From NCBI GenBank assembly GCA_017557665.1, contig JAFYYI010000034.1, positions 62,001 through 126,000 on the forward strand: a stretch of 64,000 nt of DNA. The letters run 5' to 3'. A program made the translations under genes and the position numbers. Origin of the DNA: Muribaculaceae bacterium. GTDB lineage: Bacteria; Bacteroidota; Bacteroidia; Bacteroidales; Muribaculaceae. A model generated the notes under the pieces. The model had not been told where the DNA came from and ran no database searches. It worked only from the letters and a program-made list of their open reading frames with translations. Shown piece after piece: positions 16,914-26,578 of the stretch (its first letter is position 1; each line of letters starts with the position of its first letter).

Positions 16914-19148
16914 TTAACCTACGATTAAAGAAATCAACATCGTCAGGTCAGAGATGTTGATAACGCCATTATTATTCAAATCGGCTGCATCAGAATAGAT
17001 GAAAACCGTGCCGTCTTCGCTTGTCAAGTAAAGGATGAAGAGCACCACGTCAGAGATATTGACCTTGCCGTCACCATTAATATCACCCATGAGATGCTTC
17101 TGGCGTTTTAAAATCAACTGCATGCCGGCCATCGCATCGATCTTTCCATTAGGCCCGAAATGATCCTTGTTGGTACCCAAGGTAAATCGATCGCGTATTG
17201 CTGTTTCAGCGAGAATGCCCTTGACATCAGCCACCGACAGTGTGGAATCAGCTTGTAACCACAAGGCGATGATGCCGGCTACCGTGGGTGCTGCCATCGA
17301 GGTACCACTCATCACACCCCACGAACTGCCTTCATACTGCATGACAGTATTAGCACTGTTGCGTCCCAAATAAGAATACTGACTACCGGCAGCCACCACA
17401 TTAACAGCGGGTGCACAAATAGTGGGCAAAGCCTCACCCGTAGGTCCGGCGCCTTGCACCTGATAGCTGGAGAACGATGCAATGTCACCAACGACAATGG
17501 TCTTGTCGGTCACCACCGAGTGAGACGGCAGACTGTAATAACTATTACGAGCCGCATAACCTCCAGCCGAAATCGTTGAGTCACTCACAGCATAGGTGCC
17601 AATACAGCACGAGTCGCTAGGATGGGCATAGAAGCTTGTGTAGATAGTGCCATCGATGCCCGTGACCTTTTTAGGAAAGGAGCCAAAGCGCGAGCCTGTA
17701 TTGCATGCCCAAGCATCAATCTCGCAAGAGATATCACGGCGAGGATAGAGCGACACGCCCAAAGCATATCGGCTGATTTTCACACCATTCAGGACTGAGT
17801 AACGCTTGCTGATCAAATTGTGCAATGAAATCTCAAGATGGTATTTCCTGCCATCTGAAGCAAAGCTTGTGACCGCCTTGATATAGCCCGTAGTGTCACC
17901 CGCATTATAGCAGGAATAGTAACCTGCCAACTCAGATGCATCAATGGTCACCTTGGTATTATACTCCTGAGACTGCCACACTATCTCACCAGTTGTCACA
18001 TCCAAGATATGAAACTTGTAAAAGAAATTCTGATCTGACTTGCGCATCCACACATCGGCAATAAGACCACCGTAATAATAAGTAGAGTCTCCGCCAAGCG
18101 AATTGCTGCACTTGAACATCAGGTTAATGGGCGAGTTAGGAGTTGCCAGTTTGTGGGCATAGGAATATCTGCCGCCATCGTTTCCTGCCGAGATCACGAA
18201 CAAACGACCGGGGCCGGTCATCTGCTTAACCACCCTCGAGAGATAATCATTACCATCATGCTGACCATGAGGGGTGCTCACACTGAGGCTGATGACACAG
18301 GGTTGCCCGACGCTATCGGCATAACTATAAATATAACGGACACAATTAGCTACCTCAACCGCTGACATGCTTCCGTCAAGCACCGATACAGCACACAAGA
18401 CAATATCTGCACCAGGCGCCATACCTCCATAACCATTCACGTGAGAACCTGCTGCGATGCTGGCTGTATGCGTGCCATGGGTTCCATTCATCTTATCGGT
18501 GGTCAACCTATAAATCTGGTTACCCATAAACACAGAACCCGGCAAGCGGAAGTTCTTGCCATAACGAGCCGGTAGGCCAGAATTGTCGGTGGTGCTGTAG
18601 ACTCTGACGATGCGCGAGATACTCGGGTTGGCATTATCCCTAAAGGCCCGATGCTGATAATCAAAACCCGTATCGATAATACCGACAATCACTCCAGAAC
18701 CGTCATAATCGGCAGGCAGGCCATAAGATTGTCCGTTGAGCACCTGATTGACATGAGTCACGCTTAAAGTAGAATCGGTACACAACTTGAGTTGGCGACT
18801 GATTTCAACATCCTTCACGCCATGCATCATTGACACTTCTTCCAATCGGTTCATGGGAATCTGAGCCGTAACGAAACCGTCAAACACGCTGTTGACTATC
18901 ACACCAGACTTCTGGAGCGAGCAGATAAGTTTTTCATCTTCTAGAGCGATGAAAGCATCGACCATTTCGACACCATCCACCACACGAGGACGGGTATAAC
19001 GAGACTCCGGTTCAATGAACCGGAAACGCTCGCTATAGGTCTGCTCTGTCAAGAACTGTTGGACTGACGCCGGCAACAGTCTCTGGGCATTGCCGCTGAT
19101 AATCGTCACCAGCAACGACAGCGCAAGGAAAAGAAGCTTTTTATCCAT
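16914..19148 (-). CDS. Secreted subtilisin-like S8 peptidase with dockerin-like tail (copy 1)
   Basis: The 744-residue protein has a signal peptide (about 1-21), an N-terminal pro-region (about 25-125), and a subtilisin domain with Asp159 (GIIDTGFD), His224 (NGTHGTHTA) and Ser617 (SGTSMAAPTVAG). A large insertion between the His and Ser blocks (about 340-560) separates the catalytic parts. A two-repeat dockerin-like module ends the protein (688-744; GDINGDGKVNISDVV and DLNNNGVINISDLT). The frame extends to 19187, but that would overlap the neighbouring stop; ATG 19148 (MDKKLLFLAL) starts a proper signal peptide. It lies 28 bases after its paralogue and is probably co-transcribed. The substrate is unknown. 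Confidence 0.92.
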   Translation of the reverse strand: MDKKLLFLALSLLVTIISGNAQRLLPASVQQFLTEQTYSERFRFIEPESRYTRPRVVDGVEMVDAFIALEDEKLICSLQKSGVIVNSVFDGFVTAQIPMNRLEEVSMMHGVKDVEISRQLKLCTDSTLSVTHVNQVLNGQSYGLPADYDGSGVIVGIIDTGFDYQHRAFRDNANPSISRIVRVYSTTDNSGLPARYGKNFRLPGSVFMGNQIYRLTTDKMNGTHGTHTASIAAGSHVNGYGGMAPGADIVLCAVSVLDGSMSAVEVANCVRYIYSYADSVGQPCVISLSVSTPHGQHDGNDYLSRVVKQMTGPGRLFVISAGNDGGRYSYAHKLATPNSPINLMFKCSNSLGGDSTYYYGGLIADVWMRKSDQNFFYKFHILDVTTGEIVWQSQEYNTKVTIDASELAGYYSCYNAGDTTGYIKAVTSFASDGRKYHLEISLHNLISKRYSVLNGVKISRYALGVSLYPRRDISCEIDAWACNTGSRFGSFPKKVTGIDGTIYTSFYAHPSDSCCIGTYAVSDSTISAGGYAARNSYYSLPSHSVVTDKTIVVGDIASFSSYQVQGAGPTGEALPTICAPAVNVVAAGSQYSYLGRNSANTVMQYEGSSWGVMSGTSMAAPTVAGIIALWLQADSTLSVADVKGILAETAIRDRFTLGTNKDHFGPNGKIDAMAGMQLILKRQKHLMGDINGDGKVNISDVVLFILYLTSEDGTVFIYSDAADLNNNGVINISDLTMLISLIVG

Positions 19149-19176
19149 ATCATTAAAGCAAACTTCAAGCCACTGT

Positions 19177-21492
19177 CTAGACAACATTCAGCAAGAAATC
19201 TATCATATCGATGACATCAATGATATCAATTTTGCCATCCTGATTATAATCACCGTTTTTCAACTCAATCTCACCAACAGTGTTTAAAATACTGTTTATG
19301 AGTGCTGTTAAGTCTGAGAGATTGACCTCACCATCTTCACAGACGTCACCAGGAATCCCTTCTTCCTCGATGGGTCCAATCAGATATCGCGCACCTGCCA
19401 TCGCATCAATCTTGCCATTTGGGCCAAAGCGCAGACCATTATATTGGTCTCTGGTGAAGGAATCCTTAATTGCCGTCTGTGAGATGATGTTCTTCACATC
19501 CGAAGGAGACAGTTCAGGATTGATCTGCAGCCATTGGGCGATAATGCCAGCAACCGTCGGCGAAGCCATCGAGGTACCGCTCATCGTGCACCAGATGTTA
19601 TCCTTGTATCTCATCACCAGTTGAGGATGCCAAACATTGTTATAGCCAGAATAGCGACTGGCCGCTGCCACTACATTAACGCCAGGTGCTGTCACTGTCG
19701 GTAGTGGCTTCCCTGTTGGGCCCGCGCCATAGGCTTCATAACTGGTGATGCTATAGTAATTGCCAACCGTTGAGCTGTTGTCGTACATCACATATCCATT
19801 ATTCCATGAGTACCATGAATTGCGGCCAACATAGGAGCCTGCCGAGATGATTGAATCATGGACTGCATAAGAGCCGATACTGCAGTCATCCCTCGGCCAA
19901 GCATAGAAAGAATCAAGGCCGGCATAAACATCTGTTATCGTGTCGCCGTTCTCAGTAACGCGGTCAAAATAAACCACATCGTGGTAACGACCCCTGTATC
20001 CATTGACAACCCACGAATCGACAATAATACTATCGGACAGGCGAGGATTCTTGATCGAAGGTGGATAAATGGAGACACCGAACATGTAACGGCTCTTTCT
20101 CTTACCAGTCTCATCAACAGTGTATTCAGTAGTCTTCAGATTCTGAGCATAACATTGAATTTGATATTTACTCGAGGAACCTGTAGATATCAGTATACTT
20201 ACATAGCCGGTTGTATCCACCGAATAATCGGGGGTGTAGTACTGGCTGATGTCGGATGCAAATACCTTCTTATATGACGATATCAATTCAGATTCCCAAA
20301 CAATGTGTTTGGTGAAATTATCAAAGATGTGTAATTTTGCATAGGGTCTCACACTCTTTTGTCGCACCCAAGAATCGAAGAAAATTCCATTCAGATAGTA
20401 GAACTCATCAGCATTAATCTGAGAGTTTGTCAGTAGGCTACCCAACAACATGTTGAAGGGTTTATGGGAACGACCTTTTCCAGTACAATACTTGAAACCG
20501 CCACCGGTATTTCCTGCTGCAATCACAAATATATGTCCGGGGCCCGTCATCTGAGCCACAGCTTTGGAAAGTCTGTCATTGCCATCATGTGGGCCGTGAG
20601 CAGTGCTGACACTCACACTGATAACACAAGGCTTGCCAACACTATCTGCATAGGAATAAATGTACTTCATGCAGTTCGCAACCTCGGTTTCGGGAATATT
20701 CAGATTCAGATAGCGGCAGACACACATGACAATGTCGGCATTTGGTGCCATGCCACCATAACCATTGACGTGCATGCCGGCAGCGATACTGGCGGTGTGA
20801 GTGCCATGGGTCGAAGTTCCATCGCTTGTCAAAGTGTCAATCTGATCGCCCATGAAGACTGATCCGTCAAGGGTGTTCTCTCCAATCACTACTGGATGGC
20901 CGGTCGCATTCTCGGGGTCATAAACCCTCACGATGCGAGAGCGAGTGGTATCTTCGGCACTCCTGAAGGCAATGTGCTGGTAATCAAAACCGTTATCAAT
21001 GATGCCAATAACGACTCCCGTTCCATCGTAACCCTGTGGCAAACCATATTCAGTGCCATTAATCACCTCACCGGCATGAGTGACCCTAAGTGTGGTATCG
21101 GTGCACAATTGAACCATTCGGCTAATCTCAACATCCATCACACCCGGTAGACGTGAAATCTCGGTCAATCTGTTCACCGGAATCAGAGCAGTAACAAAGC
21201 CATCGAATTCACAATTCACTTTCACGCCATGAGCCTTCAGACGGCTAATAACGGCAGGACTTTCGATATCAATAAAAGCATCCGCCATTTCCACCCCATC
21301 CACGAAACGTGTTGGAGCGAATTCAGTATCTAGCATAGAGAGATACGTCCTGTTGGGGTTATTCTTCAAGCGTTCTTGATCAGCGCGCACATCCATGAAA
21401 CGCTGAATCGAAGCCGGCAACAGGTCTTGCAGTTGAGCAAAGCCAACTATCAATGACAATAAGGCACAAATTGCCAGAAGTGTTCTTTTCAT
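19177..21492 (-). CDS. Secreted subtilisin-like S8 peptidase with dockerin-like tail (copy 2)
   Basis: The 771-residue paralogue of the next gene downstream keeps the same order: signal peptide (1-20), pro-region, S8 core with Asp166 (GIIDNGFD), His229 (TSTHGTHTA) and Ser641 (SGTSMASPTVAG), a long internal insertion, and a dockerin-like module (about 714-771). The first dockerin repeat is degenerate (GDVCEDGEVNLSDLT) with a Cys where a ligand or Asn normally sits, while the second (DYNQDGKIDIIDVID) keeps the calcium pattern. Divergence from copy 1 is highest in the insertion, as expected if the two cleave different targets. The pair is a tandem duplication. Confidence 0.92.
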   Translation of the reverse strand: MKRTLLAICALLSLIVGFAQLQDLLPASIQRFMDVRADQERLKNNPNRTYLSMLDTEFAPTRFVDGVEMADAFIDIESPAVISRLKAHGVKVNCEFDGFVTALIPVNRLTEISRLPGVMDVEISRMVQLCTDTTLRVTHAGEVINGTEYGLPQGYDGTGVVIGIIDNGFDYQHIAFRSAEDTTRSRIVRVYDPENATGHPVVIGENTLDGSVFMGDQIDTLTSDGTSTHGTHTASIAAGMHVNGYGGMAPNADIVMCVCRYLNLNIPETEVANCMKYIYSYADSVGKPCVISVSVSTAHGPHDGNDRLSKAVAQMTGPGHIFVIAAGNTGGGFKYCTGKGRSHKPFNMLLGSLLTNSQINADEFYYLNGIFFDSWVRQKSVRPYAKLHIFDNFTKHIVWESELISSYKKVFASDISQYYTPDYSVDTTGYVSILISTGSSSKYQIQCYAQNLKTTEYTVDETGKRKSRYMFGVSIYPPSIKNPRLSDSIIVDSWVVNGYRGRYHDVVYFDRVTENGDTITDVYAGLDSFYAWPRDDCSIGSYAVHDSIISAGSYVGRNSWYSWNNGYVMYDNSSTVGNYYSITSYEAYGAGPTGKPLPTVTAPGVNVVAAASRYSGYNNVWHPQLVMRYKDNIWCTMSGTSMASPTVAGIIAQWLQINPELSPSDVKNIISQTAIKDSFTRDQYNGLRFGPNGKIDAMAGARYLIGPIEEEGIPGDVCEDGEVNLSDLTALINSILNTVGEIELKNGDYNQDGKIDIIDVIDMIDFLLNVV

Positions 21493-21577
21493 AATTTATC
21501 AAAAATATTGAAAATATCCGCAAAGGTAATCAAATATCCTCACTTGACAAAACAGCACCTCGTCAGGTGGGCTCAAT

Positions 21578-23257
21578 TTACTGATTTAAGATGACGCCGA
21601 TGAGCAATATCACATCAGTAATATTGCAAAAACCATCATCATTGAGATCGGCATTCTCTTCCTTAAAAACAGGAACATCGGTTTCCAGCACATGATTGAT
21701 GTACACCATGACATCTGTGATAGTAACCTCACCATCACCATTGACATCACCCAACATAACAGCAGGTTGATTCTCAACTACTTCAATCACAAACGTCAAG
21801 TGATCGGCATCCAGCGAGAAGCGGTAGTCGCTACCATCGCCAACAAAATAGTAAGAATAGTTATTGTTACGTTTGGCTGTTGCGTATTGGGTACCGGCTG
21901 TGACAGTCACTCTTGATGAGGGGCCATAACGATAGGTGCTGTTGAATGAGTTCCAGTCATTGTTCCAGGCTTCGGGGCCACCATCGGCAAACACAAAATA
22001 GATGGGCGCACTGATGGTCAGGGTGTCCACATAGATACCGTTACCCATATTCGTCATCTTACCCAAAGGCTCGGTAAGGCTCCAGTTGCCTTCACCGCCA
22101 ACGATATAGAAATTGGCGCTGTCTACAGGCACAACAGGGTCACTTCCTTCCATAAAACGAGCCATCTCAAAGAGGGCATCCATCACCTGTCCGTTCTGGT
22201 TGTCCCACCAGCCGCAGTTATACCAGGATGTAGTGACCGGGTTATTGTAATTGACTCCATACTCATTGGCCTCAGGGAACCACCAATACAGACCATTGAC
22301 CGAGGCATGTGCGTTAAGCGTGGTCACCAGCGCTTCGGCAAAAGCCTTTTGCCCAGCTTCGGTAGCCGGCCATGTTGACTGCAGGTCATAGGTGGCATCA
22401 CCAGGATAATAGGCATGTGGATATCCTGTCTCAACAATCTGAATTTTCTTGGAGGGATAAGTGGTTTCAAGGGTAGTCAACAAAGCGTTGAGCACACTCA
22501 AGTCGCCATGCCAATAAGGATAGTAGCTCAAGCCGATGATGTCATAATCGTTCGTGTAGCCACTAAGCGTGCGATAGAAAGAGGTCACGTTGGTCGACCG
22601 ACCCATCTCGGTGTGTACAACAATCTGTGACGAGGGGCACACTTCGCGGCAGGCTCTGATTCCCTGAGCAAGGTAGTTGGCAAAATTGGCAAAAGTGCCA
22701 TTACCGTAATTAGCGCCACTGGGATAGCAGTGTCCCGAGGGCCAAAGCATGCCATAGGTCACCTCATTACCCACCTGGATGAAATCGGGTTCCGCACCTG
22801 CCGCAATCATCGCGTTAAGCACCCGTTTGGTATAACTGTAGACGCTGTCGGGCAGCGCGCTGGTGACGGTCCATGAAGCCGGTGTCGAATGTTGTCCCGG
22901 GTCGGTCCAAGTGTCACTGTAGTGGATGTCAAGGAGGAGTTTGAAACCAGCATCCTTGATGCGTTTACCAAGAGCTTTCACATAGGGCAGGTCCTGACAG
23001 ACACCTTCGCCCTGGTCCTCAGTACCGGCCTTAGATGGATCCACGAACAAACGGACACGCATCGCATTCAATTCATTATCTTTCAAGTAGCTCAGCATGT
23101 TGGTAATTCTCACGCCATTCTCATTATAATAAACAGCGCCATACTGTTCATACTTGGTGAGCAGTGAGATGTCACCGCCCACAAACTTGGTGTCAGCTGA
23201 ACAAAAAACATAACTCAGAGCTGACAGGCCAATAAATAACAATAATACTTTCTTCAT
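21578..23257 (-). CDS. Secreted GH53 endo-beta-1,4-galactanase with dockerin-like tail
   Basis: The 559-residue protein has a signal peptide (1-20), a GH53 barrel (about 23-370), a beta-rich module (about 385-495, NFYIVGGEGNW) resembling SusE/SusF-type glycan-binding domains, and a two-repeat dockerin-like module (501-559). The GH53 acid/base Glu165 (FIQVGNE) and nucleophile Glu276 (IVETGYP) are both present. GH53 enzymes cut beta-1,4-galactan side chains of pectin (type I arabinogalactan), so the host likely uses plant cell-wall material. There is no SusC/SusD pair nearby, so this is not a classical PUL. Regulation is not visible. Confidence 0.92.
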   Translation of the reverse strand: MKKVLLLFIGLSALSYVFCSADTKFVGGDISLLTKYEQYGAVYYNENGVRITNMLSYLKDNELNAMRVRLFVDPSKAGTEDQGEGVCQDLPYVKALGKRIKDAGFKLLLDIHYSDTWTDPGQHSTPASWTVTSALPDSVYSYTKRVLNAMIAAGAEPDFIQVGNEVTYGMLWPSGHCYPSGANYGNGTFANFANYLAQGIRACREVCPSSQIVVHTEMGRSTNVTSFYRTLSGYTNDYDIIGLSYYPYWHGDLSVLNALLTTLETTYPSKKIQIVETGYPHAYYPGDATYDLQSTWPATEAGQKAFAEALVTTLNAHASVNGLYWWFPEANEYGVNYNNPVTTSWYNCGWWDNQNGQVMDALFEMARFMEGSDPVVPVDSANFYIVGGEGNWSLTEPLGKMTNMGNGIYVDTLTISAPIYFVFADGGPEAWNNDWNSFNSTYRYGPSSRVTVTAGTQYATAKRNNNYSYYFVGDGSDYRFSLDADHLTFVIEVVENQPAVMLGDVNGDGEVTITDVMVYINHVLETDVPVFKEENADLNDDGFCNITDVILLIGVILNQ

Positions 23258-23298
23258 TATGAATTATGATTAGTTCTCAACCGATAAGATTCAGACCG

Positions 23299-24354
23299 CT
23301 ATGCATGCAGGATTTTATAGATCAGTTCCTTGAGCAGGGCATACTGGTCTTGACGGGAACCGATACCCTTGCTGCGGGTGTCACACTCCCTCAGATAACC
23401 GATGATGTTGACCAGTGAGCGAGTGTTGTACATGCGTGTGGCATCCAAAAATTTGCGAGCGCGCCAGCTGCTGCGAGTGCCGACCAACGACATAATGCCC
23501 TCGGGTGACTTGTCACGGGCAGTCGCCGTCAGTAGCACGTTAGAGAAGAACGAAAACAGCATTGCCACGCTCACCATCGACGGGTTATTCTTAGGATTTC
23601 GCTCAAAATAGTCCACAATGCGAAAAGCCTTTTCGGCATCTCGCTTACTCAAAGCCTCTTCCAGCTCGAAGTTATTGAAATCCTTGCTGATGCCTATGTT
23701 TTTCTCAATGAGCAGTGGCGTTATGTTAGAGCCATCGGAGGCATCGGTGAGCATGGCCAATTTATCCAATTCGCTGAACAATCTGGCAATATCTGTCCCG
23801 ATGTGATCGGCCAACATGCTTGTCGCCTTATTGTCGATGTTGCAGCCAAGCGAGTTGGCATAGCTGACAATGAGGTTCTCCAAGTCACGCCCCTCCTTCA
23901 ACTTGTTGGAATCGAAGACGACACCCGTTCCGGCAGCCTTGAGCGCAGTGGTAAAGGGTTTGCTCTTGAGCGACGCACCCTTATGACAGATGACCAGAAT
24001 GGTTGATGCCAACGGTTTCTCGGCATAAGAGGCAAACAGGTCCAAATCGTCCTTGTGACCCTGCTGCTTGGGAATGAGTTGCGCCTCGCGAACCACCACG
24101 ACCTTGTGCTCTGAGAAGGCAGGATACTGGCGACATGCGCTGATAACTTCACGCACATTGGCAGTGTTGCCATAGAACAACGACAAGTTGAAGTCGCGCT
24201 GGTCTTCGGTCAACGCCGTGTCGATAATGAGTTGCTGCAACCGATCAATATAGTAAGGCTCCTCACCCTGCAACACATAAATCGGCCTGAACTTGCCAGC
24301 CTTAATCTCCTTGTTAAGAGAAGTGAATGTTATCGTTTCTCGTTTTACTGCCAT
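23299..24354 (-). CDS. holA: DNA polymerase III subunit delta
   Basis: The 351-residue protein matches HolA, the clamp-loader subunit that opens the beta ring. It opens with a Lys-rich segment and the PIYVLQGEEPYYIDRLQQLI block, has the HKVVVVREAQL strand, and a three-domain layout with a helical C-terminal collar region. The start ATG 24354 (MAVKRETITF) gives the normal length. In many Bacteroidales holA is divergent from an HsdR-N-like gene; here an M64 peptidase gene lies between them. Confidence 0.93.
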   Translation of the reverse strand: MAVKRETITFTSLNKEIKAGKFRPIYVLQGEEPYYIDRLQQLIIDTALTEDQRDFNLSLFYGNTANVREVISACRQYPAFSEHKVVVVREAQLIPKQQGHKDDLDLFASYAEKPLASTILVICHKGASLKSKPFTTALKAAGTGVVFDSNKLKEGRDLENLIVSYANSLGCNIDNKATSMLADHIGTDIARLFSELDKLAMLTDASDGSNITPLLIEKNIGISKDFNNFELEEALSKRDAEKAFRIVDYFERNPKNNPSMVSVAMLFSFFSNVLLTATARDKSPEGIMSLVGTRSSWRARKFLDATRMYNTRSLVNIIGYLRECDTRSKGIGSRQDQYALLKELIYKILHA

Positions 24355-24468
24355 GGGAAATTCCGTTCTTCAAAAAGTAAAATTCAATAATTACGTCATC
24401 AGTCAAAGTATCGGACCAGCAAACTGCATGTAAAAAAGTGTCCGCACATAAGAGATTTACTTACCGCG

Positions 24469-25890
24469 TTAATGACTGGTGTAGAAATCGGTGATGCGTT
24501 GGATAGCACGGGAGCAGACGGGGCAGAAATTGGCTACCTCGTTGATTTTCATGCGGCATTCCTGAGCCGGACGATAAACGCCCTTGGACTGGTATCCCCC
24601 ACCCTCAAAGACACCAACACGCTGAGTGGCTGCATCTAGCAAGCGCTGCTCTTTCTCATTGGTGATCTTGCGATAGTTGGGCACCTTGGGGTCGGGAGGT
24701 GTGGGTATGGAAGTACCCTTCGGCAACATGTCGGCCCACTTGCTCTGGAAATCTACAAGCGTGGTGAGGTTGGGCTCCCATGGCTCAGTATCGGCTGGAT
24801 ACATCGACTCGTAGGCATCGTCATAGAAATACTCGTCGCCCAGACCAGCGTAAGCATGGCCAAACTCGTGAACCAGCACCTGATGGAAAGTAGGATGGTC
24901 ACTAGTGGTAACGGTCAACTGGTTGTAGATGCCACCGCCACCATAGGTGTCACTGTTTACCAGCACGATGATGTGCTCGAAGGGAACACCCGAGAGCACA
25001 TCGTAGAGGCGATGGATGTCCTGGGTCATCAGGTAGCGGTCGGTGTAGAATGTATCATAGTGGGTGCCTGCCGGCGTGGAGCTCCAACGTCCCAGATGAG
25101 GCACACTCGGGCCACTGGTTAACGACTCGGCAGCAACGGCCACAACATTGAAGCGGTCCTTCATCGAGGTGAACGGCTCGTGGGCAAACAGGGCTTCCAC
25201 CACACGCTGGCAGTCGGCATAGAACTTGCCCATCTGGGCACGGGTATAACCCTCGGCCACAATCGCCAGGTCAATGCACTCTGTGATATCAGGCTGGCCG
25301 TCAAGGGGGCCTTCGGTGGGCATATAGTCACGCTGACCCGGTTGGTCAGCCGATTTGCTATCAACAGGGAGGGTCTTGCCTTTCCAAATATAATGGTAAG
25401 GGATACCATTGTCGCCAATATGGCGGATAAGGATATCAGTAGGGTCTACTGTATGAGTCAAGCTAGTCACCACCTTGCCATGGAAGTCGGTGAGCGAGAC
25501 AGTGATGTCAACAGGTTGCTTGGGCATCGGCACATTGTAACTCGTGGCGAACGCTTTGCTGACCTTAGTCGCCTCCTCGGTCGCTAACCATTCCTGGAAA
25601 AGCGTCGAGAAAGTGTGGACAAACAATAGCTGGCCTGTGGCATGGTCCTTCAGCTGAATCTGGCCATTGCCCTTGAGGGGGACATCGGCGAGGCGGCTCT
25701 TGCGACCGGCCCATTGTGGCGTGACGCACATCTGTTCCAAATAAATCTGCTGGGCATCGTGATTACCTGCAAAGATGTAGTCAAGTCGCAAAGTTCGTCC
25801 GTCAAAATAGTTGTCGAACTGCTGGGGCATAGCCGTCAAGGACACCAGAACGAAAGTTAAAGCAAGAATGAATTTATTCATAGTAGTCAT
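24469..25890 (-). CDS. Secreted M64 family zinc metallopeptidase
   Basis: The 473-residue protein has a signal peptide (about 1-22), an N-terminal beta domain typical of Bacteroidetes M64 proteins (about 25-185), and a metallopeptidase domain with HEFGHAYAGLGDEY at 341-354, the extended zinc motif of M64. A C-terminal C...CPVC cluster (ECRMK, NFCPVC) follows. The family name comes from an IgA-cleaving enzyme of Clostridium ramosum; activity on IgA here is not implied. Two ATGs are possible (25890, MTTMNKF, or 25881, MNKF). The -7 box at 25899-25906 would place the first within about five bases of the transcript start, so 25881 is also plausible. Confidence 0.9.
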   Translation of the reverse strand: MTTMNKFILALTFVLVSLTAMPQQFDNYFDGRTLRLDYIFAGNHDAQQIYLEQMCVTPQWAGRKSRLADVPLKGNGQIQLKDHATGQLLFVHTFSTLFQEWLATEEATKVSKAFATSYNVPMPKQPVDITVSLTDFHGKVVTSLTHTVDPTDILIRHIGDNGIPYHYIWKGKTLPVDSKSADQPGQRDYMPTEGPLDGQPDITECIDLAIVAEGYTRAQMGKFYADCQRVVEALFAHEPFTSMKDRFNVVAVAAESLTSGPSVPHLGRWSSTPAGTHYDTFYTDRYLMTQDIHRLYDVLSGVPFEHIIVLVNSDTYGGGGIYNQLTVTTSDHPTFHQVLVHEFGHAYAGLGDEYFYDDAYESMYPADTEPWEPNLTTLVDFQSKWADMLPKGTSIPTPPDPKVPNYRKITNEKEQRLLDAATQRVGVFEGGGYQSKGVYRPAQECRMKINEVANFCPVCSRAIQRITDFYTSH

Positions 25891-25895
25891 TTTTC

Positions 25896-25926
25896 TTGCA
25901 AAGGTAACACTTTTTTTGTACTTTTG
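25896..25926. promoter_or_regulatory. Overlapping divergent promoters
   Basis: On the + strand TTG (25896-25898), 20 bases, TACTTTTG (25919-25926) serve the HsdR-N-like gene. On the - strand TACCTTTG (reading CAAAGGTA at 25899-25906 on +) serves the M64 gene. The + strand -33 element abuts the - strand -7 box, so both promoters cannot be occupied at once. Confidence 0.6.
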
Positions 25927-25947
25927 TGAAAAGAAACATCAGAAACA

Positions 25948-26400
25948 ATGGTGGAGTTGAATTTACCGGAATATGAGTACAAGGTGAAGAAGCGCGAAGA
26001 TGGCTCATGGGCCATCTGGGACCGGCTGCGGGGGCGCTGGGTGGCGCTGACGCCCGAGGAATGGGTGCGTCAGCACTTTGTCGAGTGGCTCATCACCGAG
26101 AAGGGCTTTCCCGCCTCGCTGATGGGCAACGAGGTGTCGCTGACCCAGAACGGCATCGCAAGGCGCTGCGACACGGTGGTTGCCGATCGCACCGGGCAGC
26201 CGCTTGTCATCGTTGAGTATAAGGCTCCCAGTATCAATATCACCCAAAAAACCTTTGACCAAATCGTGCGCTACAACATGGTGCTCAAGGCCCGTTACCT
26301 CATTGTCAGCAACGGCTTGAACCACTATTGCTGCCGAGTCGACTATGAAACGAACAGTTACAGCTTCCTAGAAGACGTGCCTCAGTATCAAGAGCTTTGA
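25948..26400 (+). CDS. HsdR N-terminal-like orphan nuclease-fold protein
   Basis: The 150-residue protein resembles the N-terminal domain of type I restriction HsdR subunits, without helicase or other subunits. A PD-(D/E)XK-like core is visible: RCDTVVADRTGQPLVIVEYKAP has the Asp, Glu and Lys in the right order (about residues 75-96), preceded by a helix with VRQHFVEWLITEKGF. It is a common stand-alone gene in Bacteroidetes, often beside holA; its role is not established. A DNA-processing role is plausible, but restriction is not supported because no hsdM or hsdS is near. It has its own promoter, and the start ATG 25948 gives MVELNLPEYEYKV. Confidence 0.8.
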   Translation: MVELNLPEYEYKVKKREDGSWAIWDRLRGRWVALTPEEWVRQHFVEWLITEKGFPASLMGNEVSLTQNGIARRCDTVVADRTGQPLVIVEYKAPSINITQKTFDQIVRYNMVLKARYLIVSNGLNHYCCRVDYETNSYSFLEDVPQYQEL

Positions 26401-26522
26401 TTCAGAAAAGGTATTGCTCTTGTCCTATCCTTAGTGCATTGTCCAAGAATTGCACGAAAAAAAAGAATCTGTCACTATTACTTCAAATTTTTAAGGGTTT
26501 CAGTCATTTTTTTAGTTTTTTC

Positions 26523-26553
26523 TTGTTTTAATTGTATTTCATCTATAAATTTG
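26523..26553 (+). promoter_or_regulatory. Promoter of the five-gene exported cluster
   Basis: TTG (26523-26525), 20 bases, TAAATTTG (26546-26553) match the Bacteroidetes consensus. The first start codon is at 26579, giving a leader of about 20 bases. The 178-base spacer before it shows only AT-rich DNA. Confidence 0.65.
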
Positions 26554-26578
26554 CGAATAATTAAACCCCTTTAGGCTT

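Noticed and set aside
19149..19187. Longer start of the first subtilase
   Set aside because: It overlaps the neighbouring stop and lacks a signal peptide; the ATG at 19148 gives a proper one.
21578..23257. Classical polysaccharide utilisation locus around GH53
   Set aside because: No SusC/SusD pair, regulator or further glycosidase is within the window.
25948..26400. Type I restriction system
   Set aside because: Only an HsdR-N-like domain is present; there is no helicase, hsdM or hsdS.
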